Source of the DNA: Plotosus lineatus
Taxonomy: Eukaryota > Chordata > Actinopteri > Siluriformes > Plotosidae
Assembly (NCBI GenBank): GCA_024760905.1
Contig: CM045729.1
Coordinates: 77,080,050 to 77,144,049 of the forward strand
Length of the DNA stretch: 64,000 nucleotides
Direction: 5' to 3'
The notes beneath the pieces are model-generated. The model was not told the DNA's origin. It saw nothing but the letters and a program-made list of their open reading frames with translations, and made no database searches. Positions 10,735 to 21,701 of this stretch are shown in pieces (within the stretch, counting starts at the first letter, position 1; each line of letters starts with the position of its first letter). The position numbers and the translations under genes were made by a program.

Positions 10735-11042
10735 CATACTCATCTAATTCGCACGTTTGATTTGGCAGAGGTTTTTACGTCGGATGCCCTTCCTGTCACA
10801 ACCCTTTTTAGCAAGGGACAGAAACACGCTGACGGCTTTGCAGCTACTCTTTACGAAAGTCAGTCAGCAATGGTTCTTTTACATACCTCTCACCATAGAC
10901 AGTGACAGACATGGCCCGCCTTTGATAACCCAGTTAGCCGCACTAGGGGGACAGTGACAACCTTGTGGAGAGTGGGACTCGAACCCCCAACCTTTGGATC
11001 AGCGATCCAGCGCCCTATACCACTAGATCACCACGGCCCTAT
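10735..11042 (-). mobile_element. SINE family 1, tail 2, 3' end truncated
   Basis: Head complement ACCACTAGATCACCACGGCC region at the right (CTATACCACTAGATCACCAC), B-box complement GGACTCGAACCCCC, and tail 2 at the left (TTTGGCAGAGGTTTTTACGT, GTCGGATGCCCTTCCTGTCA). The final part of tail 2 (CCTTTCGGCTTTTCCC) is missing. Confidence 0.8.
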
Positions 11043-11196
11043 AATGCTTATAATATAAGCATCTGAATTTGAAGCAGAAGTGGGAGTGGCATATTCTTTG
11101 AAGTAACAAGACACAAAGCAAATGTAATCATGTTTTTTTTTTTTTTTAATTTTTTTTTTAATTTTTTTTTTTTGAAATCACCTTATCTAGGGGTGT

Positions 11197-11520
11197 GGGG
11201 CCAGTGGCGTAGTGGTTAGGGTGATGGGCTCATGATCAGGAGGTTGTGTGTTCAAATCCCAGTTAGATGCACACTGTGCCAAGACCCCTGGACAAGGTCC
11301 AAGGTCACTGGGGATTTAACTCAGTTGGTAGTGCATTCATGTTATCATCCAAAAGGTCAGAGTTCAAATCCTAGCCACATCATACGATAAGACATTAAAC
11401 TTTGGCAGTTGTTGCTTCTTGCTTGGCGCTCCGCATCAAAGGATAGAACAGTAACTGGTAGGAACAGTGGTGACAGATGCCCAGAACACAAATCAAATTT
11501 CAATGTACTTTGACAAGAAA
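11197..11520 (+). mobile_element. Dimeric SINE: two tRNA-like heads, family 3 body
   Basis: The first head is CCAGTGGCGTAGTGGTTAGG with B-like GTGTTCAAATCCC. A linker CTGTGCCAAGACCCCTGGAC leads to a second head GGGGATTTAACTCAGTTGGT with B-like GAGTTCAAATCC. Then come the family 3 blocks GACATTAAACTTTGGCAGTT and TTGCTTCTTGCTTGGCGCTC, and an AAT/ATT tract. The first head matches the fragment at 45105-45186. Confidence 0.7.
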
Positions 11521-11531
11521 TAATAATAATA

Positions 11532-11580
<49 letters not shown>
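11521..11580 (+). repeat. (AAT)n/(ATT)n microsatellite
   Basis: Starts as TAA units and flips to TTA units within 15 bases, forming the tail of the dimeric SINE. Confidence 0.9.
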
Positions 11581-11582
<2 letters not shown>

Positions 11583-11861
11583 TACAAGTGTGCCTCTGTT
11601 CACCCAGCAGTATAAATAAGTAGCAGTAAAATATACTGGGAAGATGACCTGTGATGGACTACCGTCCGATCCAGGAGGAGTTCAACGTAAATTCATGGCT
11701 TGGGTGTAAAAAGCCCACATTAACCTTACCATTTTTTAAATATTATTGTTTGGTTGATTTCTAAGGTGTAAACCCAAGGGTAAGATAAACATATTTTAAT
11801 TTTCCCTTTTTTGTGTTCCTCAAGCCCAAGCTTGTGCCACGATTGATTTATTCATTGTTGT

Positions 11862-12105
11862 TCTCAACAACTTAATCCTAGTTTAGCTTGCCAGGCCATT
11901 GCAGGGCTAACACACATGCTCACACAATCATTCACAATTACACTCAAACCAAGGGGTGATTTGGAATAGCCAATTACGTTGCTTTGCATGTTTTTGGTCT
12001 GTGGATGTAAAATTCCGCACCCAGAGGAAACCCACACAAGCACGGGGAGAACACAGGCCTTTTTGCAATGAGGTGGCTATGCTAGCCACTGCACCAACCC
12101 TTTGC
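11862..12105 (-). mobile_element. SINE family 2, partial
   Basis: TTGCCAGGCCATTGCAGGGC, GGGGTGATTTGGAATAGCCA, CAGAGGAAACCCACACAAGC and the head complement ATGCTAGCCACTGCACCAAC, in minus-strand order. Confidence 0.65.
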
Positions 12106-12224
12106 TTTGATGTAAACATTTAAAAATACAATACTCTGTCCTGACCTGAATGTATACATATAGGATCGGTCATACTATTTATATCCTGTATAAACCGTTA
12201 CTGCTTTTAACAGACCAGTGTCAA

Positions 12225-12375
12225 ATGCTGTTTTCCGTGTCCAAACCTTAGCACAGCATGACAATGCCCTGTGCACAAAGTGAGCTCTATGAAGACATGG
12301 CTTGCCAAGGTTGAAATTGAGGAACTTCTCCACAGAGTTTTGACTTCAACTCCACTGAACACCAGAAACACATTA
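12225..12375 (+). mobile_element. Tc1-like transposase remnant
   Basis: CAGCATGACAATGCCCTGTG, GCACAAAGTGAGCTCTATGA and AAGACATGGCTTGCCAAGGT correspond to the HDNAP..HKASSMKTWFAKV region of a Tc1-like transposase (around the second catalytic Asp), followed by degraded TCAACTCCACTGAACACC. Frameshifted; no termini are seen nearby. Confidence 0.55.
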
Positions 12376-12413
12376 TAATTAACCTCCTAGCGATTTGGTT
12401 GGGTAATATTATT

Positions 12414-12516
12414 CTTCGTTAATTTCCTTATTTTTGAATTCCATGAATATATATTAAAAAAAATGCGTTGCACTGAAGCCGCATGAATTGAAGCGCGGAG
12501 TAGCGAGGGATCCCTG
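12414..12516 (-). mobile_element. Tigger-type MITE M1, left-end fragment
   Basis: Minus-strand copy ending GTAGCGAGGGATCCCTG at 12516 with TA after it; inner GCACTGAAGCCGCATGAATT matches the M1 subterminal block. It lies head to head with the full copy at 12592, 75 bp away. Confidence 0.65.
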
Positions 12517-12591
12517 TATTGTTCTATCATTGTGCGTTTTTGGCTGCTTTTTTGTAAAAAAAAACCAAAACAAAACAAAACAAAAAAAAAA

Positions 12592-13158
12592 CAGGGATCA
12601 CTTGCTACGTCCTTGCTACTTTGCTCTTCAATTTATGCAGCTTCAGTGCATCGTGTTTATTTGTTTTTGGGGTTTTTTTGTTTTCTTTTTTAATATTCAT
12701 CGAAATAAAATATATATATATATATATATATCAGAAAAAGTTAAGGAAAATGCCACAAAAACAAGGTCAATTATGCAAAAAAAAAAAAAAAAACAACAAC
12801 AACCAACCAACCAAACAAACAAACAAACACAAAACAAAACAAACAAAAAAAACAACCCAAAATCTCCTATCAAAACTACAGTTTTATGTAAGGTGCACAT
12901 CTGCAGGCGTGCGTCTGTATGTGTGTGTGTGTGTATTTATATTTTATATACATAATATGCATTTTTTTCATGTTTTGTCATTTTAAGCATTTATAGCATT
13001 GAATATGTATTTATCGATATTATATACACATATACTGGTACATGTACGTATACATCCGTCGGAATGGGGGGGGGGGGGGGTTGATCCTACTTCACGGATT
13101 TCAGTTCTCGTGGGGGGGATGTCGGTCCGAATTAACAGCGGAAAGTGAGGGATCCATG
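12592..13158 (+). mobile_element. Tigger-type MITE M1, complete
   Basis: CAGGGATCACTTGCTACGTC at the left and GGAAAGTGAGGGATCCATG at the right form the TIRs; TA follows at 13159-13160. The interior is A-rich with (TA)n and poly-A/CAAA tracts and a G run at about 13067-13080. No transposase frame, so non-autonomous. Confidence 0.7.
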
Positions 13159-13379
13159 TACATAAGACAACTATATTAGAGAGTGAAATAAATATGAATA
13201 ACCCTAAAACAATTATTTATATATAAATATTCCGATATAAAGTCAATGGAGTCACCACAAAAACGCGATCATATTAGTCACCGACATAGCTTGGTCGCTT
13301 GAGGGTTAATATTATTAGAAGACTTCATTTAATTTTGTGCAGAGACAAAAAAAAGGGGGGTATCTGTGCTCTTACTAGA

Positions 13380-13720
13380 CTGGCATTGGTGGTCCAGTGG
13401 ATAGGGCGCAGGATCGCTGATCCTAAGGTTGGGGGTTCAAGTCTTCACAAGGTTGCTGCTGCCCCCCCCCCCACCCCCAGTGCAGCTAACTGGGTTATCA
13501 AAGGCCGGCCATGTCTCTCACTGTCTATGGTGTGAGGCATGTAAAAGAACCATTGCTGACTTTCTTAAAGAGTAGCTGCAAAGCTGTCAGCGTGTTTCTG
13601 TCCCTTGTTCAAAGGGTTGTGACAGGAAGGGCATCCGACGAAAAAAACCTATGCCAAATCAGATGATTCGCTGTGGCGACCCCTGAGAAAGGGGAAAAGC
13701 CGAAAGGATCGAAGAAAAAG
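13380..13720 (+). mobile_element. SINE family 1, tail 2, with 18-bp TSD
   Basis: Head TGGTGGTCCAGTGGATAGGG, B box GGTTCAAGTC, shared body, then tail 2 (GACAGGAAGGGCATCCGACG ... GCTGTGGCGACCCCTGAGAA). ATCTGTGCTCTTACTAGA is present at 13362-13379 and again at 13721-13738: an exact 18-bp target-site duplication. Confidence 0.9.
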
Positions 13721-13739
13721 ATCTGTGCTCTTACTAGAT

Positions 13740-14215
13740 GTACACAAACCTTTGGCTAGATATTTGGCCATCTGTGCAAAACCAAATACAGATTGCAACC
13801 TTAACCTTTATCTCACACTTGGATGCATTACACTGTGTAAAAACAGGAGCACATGAGCATGCACTTTACATGGAAGTGACTATTTCCATGGCCGCCCCTC
13901 CCATCTGTCTGTAGTGTAAGGTGAGCAGGGAAACAAATAACCAATTTGCACATTCCATGGTCACGAAAAACCCCCTTTGCTTGAAGACCACATGGGACAC
14001 TGGTTGTCTGACATTAAGACGAACATATGTGCATGTCATGTTGAAGTTGTTAACACTTCGTAATCCACAAGTGATGCTAATTTTCTTTTTCTCCTGCCGT
14101 TGCTGATTATTAATTGCAATGTAAATCTTACCAGGTTCTTTAGTTTGAATGTAAAAATGGAATCATATCCCATTTCAACCCGTGGCTAAAGCAGCCCAGT
14201 CCAGTACCAGGATTA
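13740..14215. other. Unassigned stretch
   Basis: No repeat or gene recognised. GTACACAAACCTTTGGCTAG (13739-13758) faintly resembles the end of a Tc1-like family but is not supported by other parts of it. Confidence 0.35.
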
Positions 14216-14216
14216 T

Positions 14217-14385
14217 TCATTCATTCATATATTTTCTGAACCGCTTTATATTATTTAGGGTTGCAGGAAGGCTTGTGCACATCTCAGTTGACTCTGGGCA
14301 AGGGCAGAGTACACCCTGGACAGCTAGCCAGGCCATCACAGGGCAGAAACATGCTGACAGCTATGCAGCCTGCTCTACGTAGGAA
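14217..14385 (-). mobile_element. SINE tail 1 fragment
   Basis: TTCTGAACCGCTTTATATTA, AGTACACCCTGGACAGCTAG and GGGCAGAAACATGCTGACAG are tail 1 and the adjoining family 1 body on the minus strand. The head is missing. Confidence 0.65.
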
Positions 14386-14735
14386 CATGGTAGCTACTGG
14401 TAACAAAGAGAAACACATGAAATATTAAGCACTGGGAAGTAAGGCACGGGTAACTGCTCGACCGTGGAGCTAGAACCAAGAGCCAGGGAGAACACAGGAA
14501 AGCAGGGACGGGATACGAGACAATCTTCTGGCACCGAGGTGAACGTGCTGCTTGTCTTTATAGCATAGTAGATTAGGGAGTGGCATCAGATGTATGTGCT
14601 GCAATCAGCCTGCGTAGGTCAGCCACGCCCCTCCGCCAGAGCCTGTAGCTCTGGGGAGAAACAGAGTTAGAAGAGCCGCCACATTCAAAGTCCTCCCAAA
14701 CACAGACCATAACAAGGATTCTGGGAATCAAATAT
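14386..14735. other. Unassigned stretch
   Basis: No recognisable repeat or coding sequence. Confidence 0.35.
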
Positions 14736-14771
14736 TTTGCTCTCGCTCGCTCTCGCTCTCTCTCGCTCTCG

Positions 14772-14818
<47 letters not shown>
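14736..14818 (+). repeat. (CTCG/CT)n and (CA)n microsatellite
   Basis: An imperfect CTCGCT tract of about 35 bp followed by about 21 CA units. Confidence 0.95.
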
Positions 14819-14819
<1 letters not shown>

Positions 14820-14820
<1 letters not shown>

Positions 14821-15166
14821 CTGCTCTGATAGGAATTTACCACCGTCTGTCTTAATCTAGTTTAAACAAAAGTATGGTATTGATTTCAAATCTATCGACA
14901 ACATTGAAGAAATTCCTTAAGTCACTTCCTAGTTCATTCTTGGGGCATGGAAGAGTTTACAATCTCTGAAACGCACACACATACAGCAAGTGTATTATTA
15001 AAGAGCAGGCATGAGGCTACCCCCCCCACTCACCCCCATTCCATCCCCAATGTAAAAATGGTCCCAGGTGCTTTGTTTTGCACATGTGTTTCCTCAGGAA
15101 ATATTGACACTATGTGATGTCAGAAAGGAAGATATCAAAGACCATGCCTGATTAGATGCTGAGGAA

Positions 15167-15198
<32 letters not shown>

Positions 15199-15790
15199 CA
15201 ATAAGTGTTGGAACACAAAGCAATAGTGAGATAGACAATATAGCTTTTAAGCATTATGTCATGTTCTCAAAGAAGTCTGAAAAAAAAAAAAAATCGGAAA
15301 TATTGTGGACAGTACAAGATTTCTTTGTAATGTTGTCAACACTGACAGTCAGAGAGACTAATACATGCAAGGCCATTAATTTACTTACAAACACATACAA
15401 CTTAAATCACCGACACAGTCAGAAATCAATCTCTCCCCCGGTGTTCTTCATGGCGGATCATGGGCTTGCATCCTGCCTGAGGCACAGTCTTTGTTTATAT
15501 TTACCCAGCAGCTATTGATTAGCTCCTTTGTTAGCCACTGGGAGTTAAAACCCTTAATATCACACTCATACAGGATGCCTGAAGAGACAAGGGTTCTTGG
15601 GTCAGCCAGCATTTTACCAATAACATATTGGTAGAATAAAGAGGATGACTGATGAGCTCAGTGTGAATGTGAATTACTGCTTATCACTTTTCATTCAGCA
15701 TGATAGCAGGAAACTAATCAATGATTGGTCCAAATCGTGAGGAATGTTCAGATTAGAACATGCTGGAAGCTACTCTATTAGAGGATAATG
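14820..15790. other. Unassigned stretch
   Basis: Mostly single-copy-looking. Contains an A run with AAAT units (15170-15198). No coding region could be supported. Confidence 0.35.
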
Positions 15791-15809
15791 TTTGTTGTGA
15801 TTGGGTCAG

Positions 15810-16086
15810 GGTGGCACGGTGACCTAGTGGTAAGCACATCTGCATCACAGCCAGAAGGTCCTGGGTTTAATTTACAGGCCTTGCAAGGGGATTTCTGGGT
15901 GAAGTTGATATGTTCTCCCTGTCCTTGCACGGGCTTCCTCTGCATACTTGTTTCTTTCACAGTCCAAAGACGTTTGCAATATTTCAGTTGTCTGGTCCAA
16001 ATAGCCCCTAGTTGTGACTGTGAATGGCTGTGTGTATCAATGCAATGGACTGGAGTCTCTCAAGATGCAACCTCCTCCACACACAT
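15810..16086 (+). mobile_element. SINE family 2, diverged
   Basis: GGTGGCACGGTGACCTAGTG head, CAGCCAGAAGGTCCTGGGTT B-box region, GATATGTTCTCCCTGTCCTT block. The tail is lost near the junction with the element at 16088. Confidence 0.7.
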
Positions 16087-16366
16087 ACAGTGGTACCTCA
16101 ATTTACAAAATTAATACGTTCCGAAAGTGGTTTTGTAACCTGGACTTTTCGTAAATTGAAACGCATTTTACATGTAAAAGGTGTGATTCATTCCAAGGCT
16201 CCCAATACTACCCCCTAAACCCTTTAAAAATTATAAAATGATACCTTTTAAGACCTTTTGGTTCAATATCGTACCGATGATAGACGGGTTTGGCCATATT
16301 CCTTTGCGATATCACTCAACCGCATGCCACGAGCCCGCTTCTTCTTTTCACTCACATCAGGAATCA

Positions 16367-16368
<2 letters not shown>

Positions 16369-16416
<48 letters not shown>
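16369..16416 (+). repeat. (GT)n microsatellite
   Basis: About 23 GT units inside the M2 element. Confidence 0.9.
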
Positions 16417-16417
<1 letters not shown>

Positions 16418-16599
16418 AAGTGTGTTGACCATGTCTCCTCAGCAGAGTTATAATCTTACAAATGTTTATGCAAGGTTTAAAGCCTGAGTCAAAAAATAAA
16501 GTTGCAATGGGCACACTCGAAAAACTCATGAAACAACAGTAACTCTGTCCTTTATACAAAAAGCATCATGAGTATTTTGGAGATGCAGCTCCATAATAG

Positions 16600-16775
16600 C
16601 CAAATGGGAGGCCAGCAGGGTGGGATGTTGAGAGAGAGCCAGTGGGAGTGAGCTGCTTCATCCCTCCTAGCCAATGGGAGGCCAGCCGTGCGGTATGTTG
16701 GGAGATAGCCAATGGGAGGTCAGAGGGGCGGGATGTTGGAAGATCAGCATGGGAGAGCATGTTGGGAGAGGAACT
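16600..16775 (+). repeat. Imperfect minisatellite, unit about 40-45 bp
   Basis: Units containing AATGGGAGGCCAG then GCGGGATGTTGGGAGA recur at roughly 16600, 16673 and 16709, with a degraded fourth unit after 16740. Confidence 0.7.
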
Positions 16776-17052
16776 CGCGCATTGCTTGAATTTTTGAGAT
16801 GGCGCTTTCGTAACGTGAATTTGTTTCATATCCAGAGACAAACAATTTAGGAAAATGTTTTTCGTAACCAGGATTTTTCGTTTGCTAGGGCTTCCGTACG
16901 TTGAGGTTCCACTGCACACACACCCTCAGAGAATAAAGCAATTTGGATTTGATCAAATTCATAACTAAAGTTTTTAAAATTGACAGCCCATGAATTACTG
17001 CCATTCATGATCACAAGTAGGGATAAATTACTCCACACTAGAATTTTATGAC

Positions 17053-17362
17053 GGGTGGCACGGTGGCATAGTGGTTAGCACGTCCGCCTCACAGCAAGAA
17101 GATCCTTGGTTCGTTTCCAAGCTCGGGCATGTCTGTGTGGAGTTTGTATGTTCTCCCCATGCTAGCATGGCATGGGTTTGCTCCGGGAACTCTGGTTTTA
17201 CCCCACAGCCCAAAAGCATGCAAAGTAGTTTAACTGTTTTTTCCAAATTACCCCTAGATGTGAATGGGAGTATATAATGTTTGTGTGAGTGTGGCCCTGT
17301 GGTGGCCTGGTGAGCTGTCTAGGGTGTAAGGATTAAGAAAATTATATAGAAAATGAATGGAT
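17053..17362 (+). mobile_element. SINE family 2
   Basis: GGTGGCACGGTGGCATAGTG, GTTAGCACGTCCGCCTCACA, TGTGTGGAGTTTGTATGTTC, CAAATTACCCCTAGATGTGA, and a shortened tail 1 ending AAAATGAATGGATGA. Confidence 0.8.
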
Positions 17363-18280
17363 GAGCTTACGAGACTTTTATCATAAATTTGTAATAGTGC
17401 CATCACCCAAACACATACTCTTTTCCAGTTTTTCTGCAATGAGTGCAAATCTTTTTTCAGCCTCGTTCACCTGCTTCCTCACCTCTTCTTGTTATCTTTT
17501 TCCATTTACTGTTCATGCTCCTCAGATATCCACAAATCGTAGACTCCTGCCTGTCATTTTGACATCCTTTCGTGCCTGTCTTTCTCACATGTTCCCATGG
17601 ATTTGCCCACCAAAAATCAAGTTATCTGTGATCACTTGTGCATATGCACCTAATTTTCTGCTATCTTTACCACTTGACCTTTAATAACCCATCTACTGAG
17701 CTCAATTATGAAGCCGCTCCATAACAAGCGCATGAGCCATGGACAATCAATTCTCTTCATTGGCATGATGAGTGCCATACAGGAATCCTTTGGGAATTAT
17801 CAAGTGTATGATCAGCTAGCAGATCCAGTGTCATTTTATTTCCTGTCATTCTCCATCTCTCTTACATTAGGTACAAGAATTTAATTTCGCTAAGCAAATA
17901 TGTCCAGCCGAACACCAGTTTGATTTCTCAGAGGGAGATTACAATCCCTATCCAGGTTTACCTACTTAACAATACCTTGTGTTGGGCAAACATAGAAATT
18001 TCCATCTACGTACACTGTCAGTTGTAAAGCTCTGTCATTTCTGTGAGACTTTCTGCTATGTTGGAGGGTGTGATGCACATTTAGAAGCAACTATATTGTG
18101 TTCATCCTCTGAAAGACATATCATTGGCCTGATGTATTAATTACACTGGACATCAGATGACACATTGCCTACATATGTTAGGGAAGGCCAATATAGTAGT
18201 ACAGTATCCCATGAGAGGCCATTTTTCTAATGGTTAACAGGGATGCCTTGAGGTTAGGTCATTATTACAGGGAAGCTTTA
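17363..18280. other. Unassigned stretch
   Basis: No repeat family recognised. The plus-strand frame at 17361-17684 is long (107 codons) but Ser/Phe/Leu-rich with no family resemblance; I do not treat it as a gene. 17690-17990 is balanced single-copy-looking DNA that could be conserved non-coding sequence, but this cannot be tested here. Confidence 0.3.
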
Positions 18281-18285
18281 TATAA

Positions 18286-18695
18286 TGGAGATGGAGCAGG
18301 AGATCAACAGACGGATCGCTGCAGCCGCTGCTGTAAAGCGGAGCCTGTACCGGTACGTCGTAGTGAAGAGGGAGCTCAGCCGCAAGGCAAAACTCTTAAT
18401 TTACCAGTCAATCTATGTTCCAGCTCTCACCTATGGTCATGAGCTTTGGGTAGTGACCGAAAGAACAAGATCGCAGATACAAGCTGCTGAAATGAGCTTC
18501 CTTCGCCAGGTGGTGGGGCTCACACTTATAGATATAGTGAGACGCTCAACCATCCAGGGAGAGCTCAACGTAGAACCGTGGCTCCTTACTATTGAGAGGG
18601 GCCAGTTGAGGTGGCTCATGCATCTGGTCAGAATGCCTCCCAAACACCTCTCTGGGGTGTTTTGGGCATGTCCAACTGGGAAGAGACCCAGGGGT

Positions 18696-18697
<2 letters not shown>
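18286..18697 (+). pseudogene. Rex3 reverse transcriptase C-terminal fragment
   Basis: The frame reads EINRRIAAAAAVKRSLYRYV, then [41 protein letters not shown] and [11 protein letters not shown]. It aligns with residues about 215-360 of the 38059-39270 copy, with a deletion after PPKHLSG. It stops exactly at a (TA)n tract, so the last exon-equivalent and 3' tail are missing. 5'-truncated, no EN or catalytic RT core. Confidence 0.85.

Positions 18698-18777
<80 letters not shown>
18698..18777 (+). repeat. (TA)n microsatellite
   Basis: About 40 TA units, abutting the broken Rex3 copy. Confidence 0.95.
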
Positions 18778-18780
<3 letters not shown>

Positions 18781-18939
18781 CCGCCCCACCCCTCCATTTC
18801 TACCATGTTGTCTCATTTCTGTTTTCACGTCTATACAATATCAAGAAGTGCATATTAAATGTTACACAGTTATATGCATATCTAAATACTGTAATGTATT
18901 AATATTTAAATAGAATTCATATATATATATATATATAAA

Positions 18940-19260
18940 TACTTTAAGTACTGTACTCACCTCTGACAATAGTTCTTCTCCACGGTGCAGGACGTTCACA
19001 AACACTATACAGTAAGATCACAAAAAATCCCGCGGGAATGTGCGAGGCAACAGCGTCACACATCTAAGCCAATCAGCTTGCGAGATTGAGTTGAGTGGGT
19101 GGTTCCTGCCTGAACTGGGGAGGAGGAGCACTTTAGTCTGTCGTTTGGAAACAATAGACGCAGCCTGCCTTGGGTCCCTTCCTTCCGCTTGCTTACATGT
19201 GAGTTTCAGCACAAATTTTAAATTTTTTATGAATATATATATATATATATAAACAAAAAA
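18940..19260. other. Unassigned GC-richer island between (TA)n tracts
   Basis: Contains GTCACACATCTAAGCCAATC and a GC content clearly above its flanks. It could be a transposon leader, because similar CCAATCAGC wording occurs in the Tigger-like element at 26515-27362. On the minus strand, 18961-19004 looks exon-like (FVNVLHRGEELLSE followed by GTGAGT) but is short. Confidence 0.3.
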
Positions 19261-19310
19261 TTTGCTCTACCAAAAAGTATTGAGCACTCTCCTACGGAAG
19301 GATCTACTCA

Positions 19311-19316
<6 letters not shown>

Positions 19317-19360
<44 letters not shown>
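19317..19360 (+). repeat. (TA)n microsatellite
   Basis: About 21 TA units followed by a GA-rich stretch. Confidence 0.95.
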
Positions 19361-19369
<9 letters not shown>

Positions 19370-19960
19370 AAGATATATAAAGTACAAGTAAACAACACTA
19401 TTTCAGATAAGAAAAAACACACAACATTTTGCTGACTGGCTGAAAAGAGTGTCACTGTTAGTGTCACTGCCGAGGAAATGTGTGCCACGCCGATAAATTT
19501 TGGAGGGCAGAGCTTCTGATGAAGAACTGAAAGGCAGTGTGAATTGGTTTCACTTTAAAGTTAGCATATCATCAATGTTATTTATTTATTTATTTGTTTT
19601 ATTTCTTTTTTTTTCAAGAATTGATGATAAGTCCATTTAACGAGACAAACGTATCACTACTGGTGAACCCTAATACAAACCCCTTTGGTCTTTGTTGTTA
19701 CTATAGAAACTGTTAGGTGCAAAAATACTCTGTATAGCTTTGATTTTCTTTGCAGCCAGGCGTGCTGACAGATCTGTGCTTAGCCTCTGACTAATCAGAA
19801 TTTAAGATTTCATCAAAGCTCCTGGATAAAGAGCTGTAATATATACATAAATTAGTCAGTTTGAGTTCAACTAAGTTGCGTTTGAGGTCTGTTACATAAC
19901 TACATTTACACTGTCTCACTGATGTGGTTACAGTGTGGTGTTGCAGTATTTACACCAAAC
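19370..19960. other. Unassigned stretch
   Basis: No repeat or gene recognised apart from a short ATTT/T run near 19580-19615. Confidence 0.35.
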
Positions 19961-19964
19961 TTTA

Positions 19965-20110
19965 ATTCATTCATTGGCTTTCTGAACTGGTTAATCCTAA
20001 TTAGGGTCAAAGGGAGACTGGTGCCCATCTCAGCCACCCCTGGGTGAGAGCAAAGTACATCATGGATAGCTAGCCTGGCCATCGCAGGGCAGCAACATGG
20101 TTGAACGTGA
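19965..20110 (-). mobile_element. SINE tail 1 fragment
   Basis: CTGAACTGGTTAATCCTAAT, GGGAGACTGGTGCCCATCTC and GGCCATCGCAGGGCAGCAAC on the minus strand, head absent; followed by a poly-A of about 24. Confidence 0.65.
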
Positions 20111-20185
20111 CAGGAAAAAAAAAAAAAAAAAAAAAAAACACGCATACCTCGGATGAGAGTAATTGTGACCAATGTTTTGTGTATA

Positions 20186-20312
20186 TATTCAGTCATTCAT
20201 CATATATATTACTGCTGAGCCATCATAGAGCTCTGTCTACAATCCTAGCTGACTTGGGTTAAGAAGCAGGGTACACCATGGACAGGTTCCTAGACAATTG
20301 CAGGGTCAACAC
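20186..20312 (-). mobile_element. SINE tail 1 fragment, degraded
   Basis: CAGGGTACACCATGGACAGG and ATTGCAGGGTCAACACACAC on the minus strand, ending in a short CA tract. Confidence 0.5.
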
Positions 20313-20319
20313 ACACACA

Positions 20320-20670
20320 CACACACACTTCTATTTATATCATAGTATCTTCTTGCAAGGGTGGGAATTAGGTTGTACTGTTAAACAAAGTGGCAGAAGA
20401 TTAAAAGGGCCGTGGCAGCAAAGATAGCAGCCCACTAAACTCTAAAAGCCTTTAGGGGAAGAAAAAAAAAAAAAAAAAACTTGTTTCCGTTGTGTAATTT
20501 TTTAGAAATGATGATGATTACATCATATCAGTTTTTTTCCTTTCTGTGTCCGGAGGGTTTTGACTCTCTCAGGCATGTCTGATATGTGCTTGCACCTCTT
20601 CCTTCCTTTTTGCTTTAATAACAGTAACCCAAAATTTCCCAGAAGAAATTAGCTATTTTTAGTGGACCAT
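20320..20670. other. Unassigned stretch
   Basis: Nothing recognised beyond a poly-A run at about 20462-20479. Confidence 0.35.
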
Positions 20671-20671
20671 C

Positions 20672-20674
<3 letters not shown>

Positions 20675-20756
<82 letters not shown>
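20675..20756 (+). repeat. (CA)n microsatellite
   Basis: About 41 CA units. Confidence 0.95.
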
Positions 20757-20758
<2 letters not shown>

Positions 20759-21450
20759 CAGAAGCAACATTTTAGAACCTTTATCTAATGTTGTGATCTA
20801 ATTGCAGCATCACTGTACACATACACAAATTCTGGGAGAAAGTTAAAGGCAAATATATGGGTTGATATATTTTAACATTTCTAGCATTTCATTATTAAGA
20901 TTTTCTCTTACATGGTGGGGGGGGGGGGGGGGGATGTTTGTGTGTGTGTGTGGGTGTGTGTATCCATGCACTAGTTCACAAAGCTTCCAACTGGGTCGTT
21001 AGGGGGTGAAACTAGTGGAGATTTAAAATTGATTATGCTGAAGAAGATGATCTAAAAATACTGCATTCATCCCAGTCTCCAACTGTACTCACATTCTCCT
21101 TGTCATTAAACCTCCTTACTTTGTTGCATTCTGTTATTACGAGCAATCCACATATGAAGTTATCTGAAGTGTTCTTCCACCCAACATTGAAAGATTAGTT
21201 TCCATAATGTAAAAAAGAGCGTCTCAGAAAAAAAAAAAAAAAATCTATAAAAAGTTCTGATATCATCCTGTAAGACTTAAAATCACAAACCCAACTCCAA
21301 AAAGTGTGGGATGCTGGCAAAGCTTCATGAACACGTTCATGAACACACATTTTTTCTATGTATAACTGAATATATGTATTAAAAAAAAAAATATCATGAA
21401 ATGTTTGGAAGTTCAATTCTGTTCCATTCATTTTTTCTAAAGTGTTCTGT
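20757..21450. other. Unassigned stretch with a G run
   Basis: A run of about 18 G at 20915-20932 followed by GT-rich DNA. No gene recognised. Confidence 0.35.
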
Positions 21451-21454
21451 ACGA

Positions 21455-21560
21455 CAATGCAGCTTTACATAGTAAAATAAATTTAAGAAGAATTTAAACA
21501 TTTCTTCTACGAACCCTACATCTTTCAAATCAGCAGGTCTGCAGCAATGGTGGCAAGGGG

Positions 21561-21592
<32 letters not shown>

Positions 21593-21668
21593 CCTCAGAC
21601 AACACGAGGAAGAAGCCTTGAGAGGAACAAAAGTTAAAAGTGGAACTCATCCTCATTTTGGGCGAAAA
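21455..21668 (+). mobile_element. Copy of the TTCAATTC interspersed repeat (family M4), partial
   Basis: CAGCTTTACATAG, then AATGGTGGCAAGGGGAAAA, a poly-A expansion, ACTCCCTCAGACAACACGAG and GAAGCCTTGAGAGGAAC. The same order is seen at 51806-52040 (GACTGTGGCAAGGAAAATCTC, CATGAAGAGG, GTGAGAGGAAC). I recognise this as a widespread teleost repeat but cannot assign a class. Confidence 0.6.
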
Positions 21669-21701
21669 TGAAACATTTTACTATTCCATGCAATACACTG
21701 A

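Larger units (their letters stand above)
16088..16914. mobile_element. Non-autonomous TIR element (family M2) with internal minisatellite
   Basis: The left TIR CAGTGGTACCTCAATTTACA and right TIR (complement reads CAGTGGAACCTCAACGTACG) extend imperfectly inward for about 90 bp and include GGTTTTGTAACCTGG / GTAACCAGG blocks. TA precedes the left end. The style is Tigger-like. Inside are (GT)n at 16369-16416 and a minisatellite at 16600-16775. No transposase frame. Confidence 0.65.

Noticed and set aside
12488..12986. Long Lys/Gln/Asn-rich plus-strand frames
   Set aside because: Translations of poly-A, CAAA and TA tracts inside an M1 MITE.
14573..14818. Minus-strand frame starting with Cys-Val repeats
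   Set aside because: The start is the (CA)n microsatellite; the remainder has no family features.
17361..17684. 107-codon plus-strand frame
   Set aside because: Ser/Phe/Leu-rich, no domain, no supporting signals.
18546..18913. Frames containing long Tyr-Ile repeats
   Set aside because: (TA)n microsatellite translated through a Rex3 fragment.
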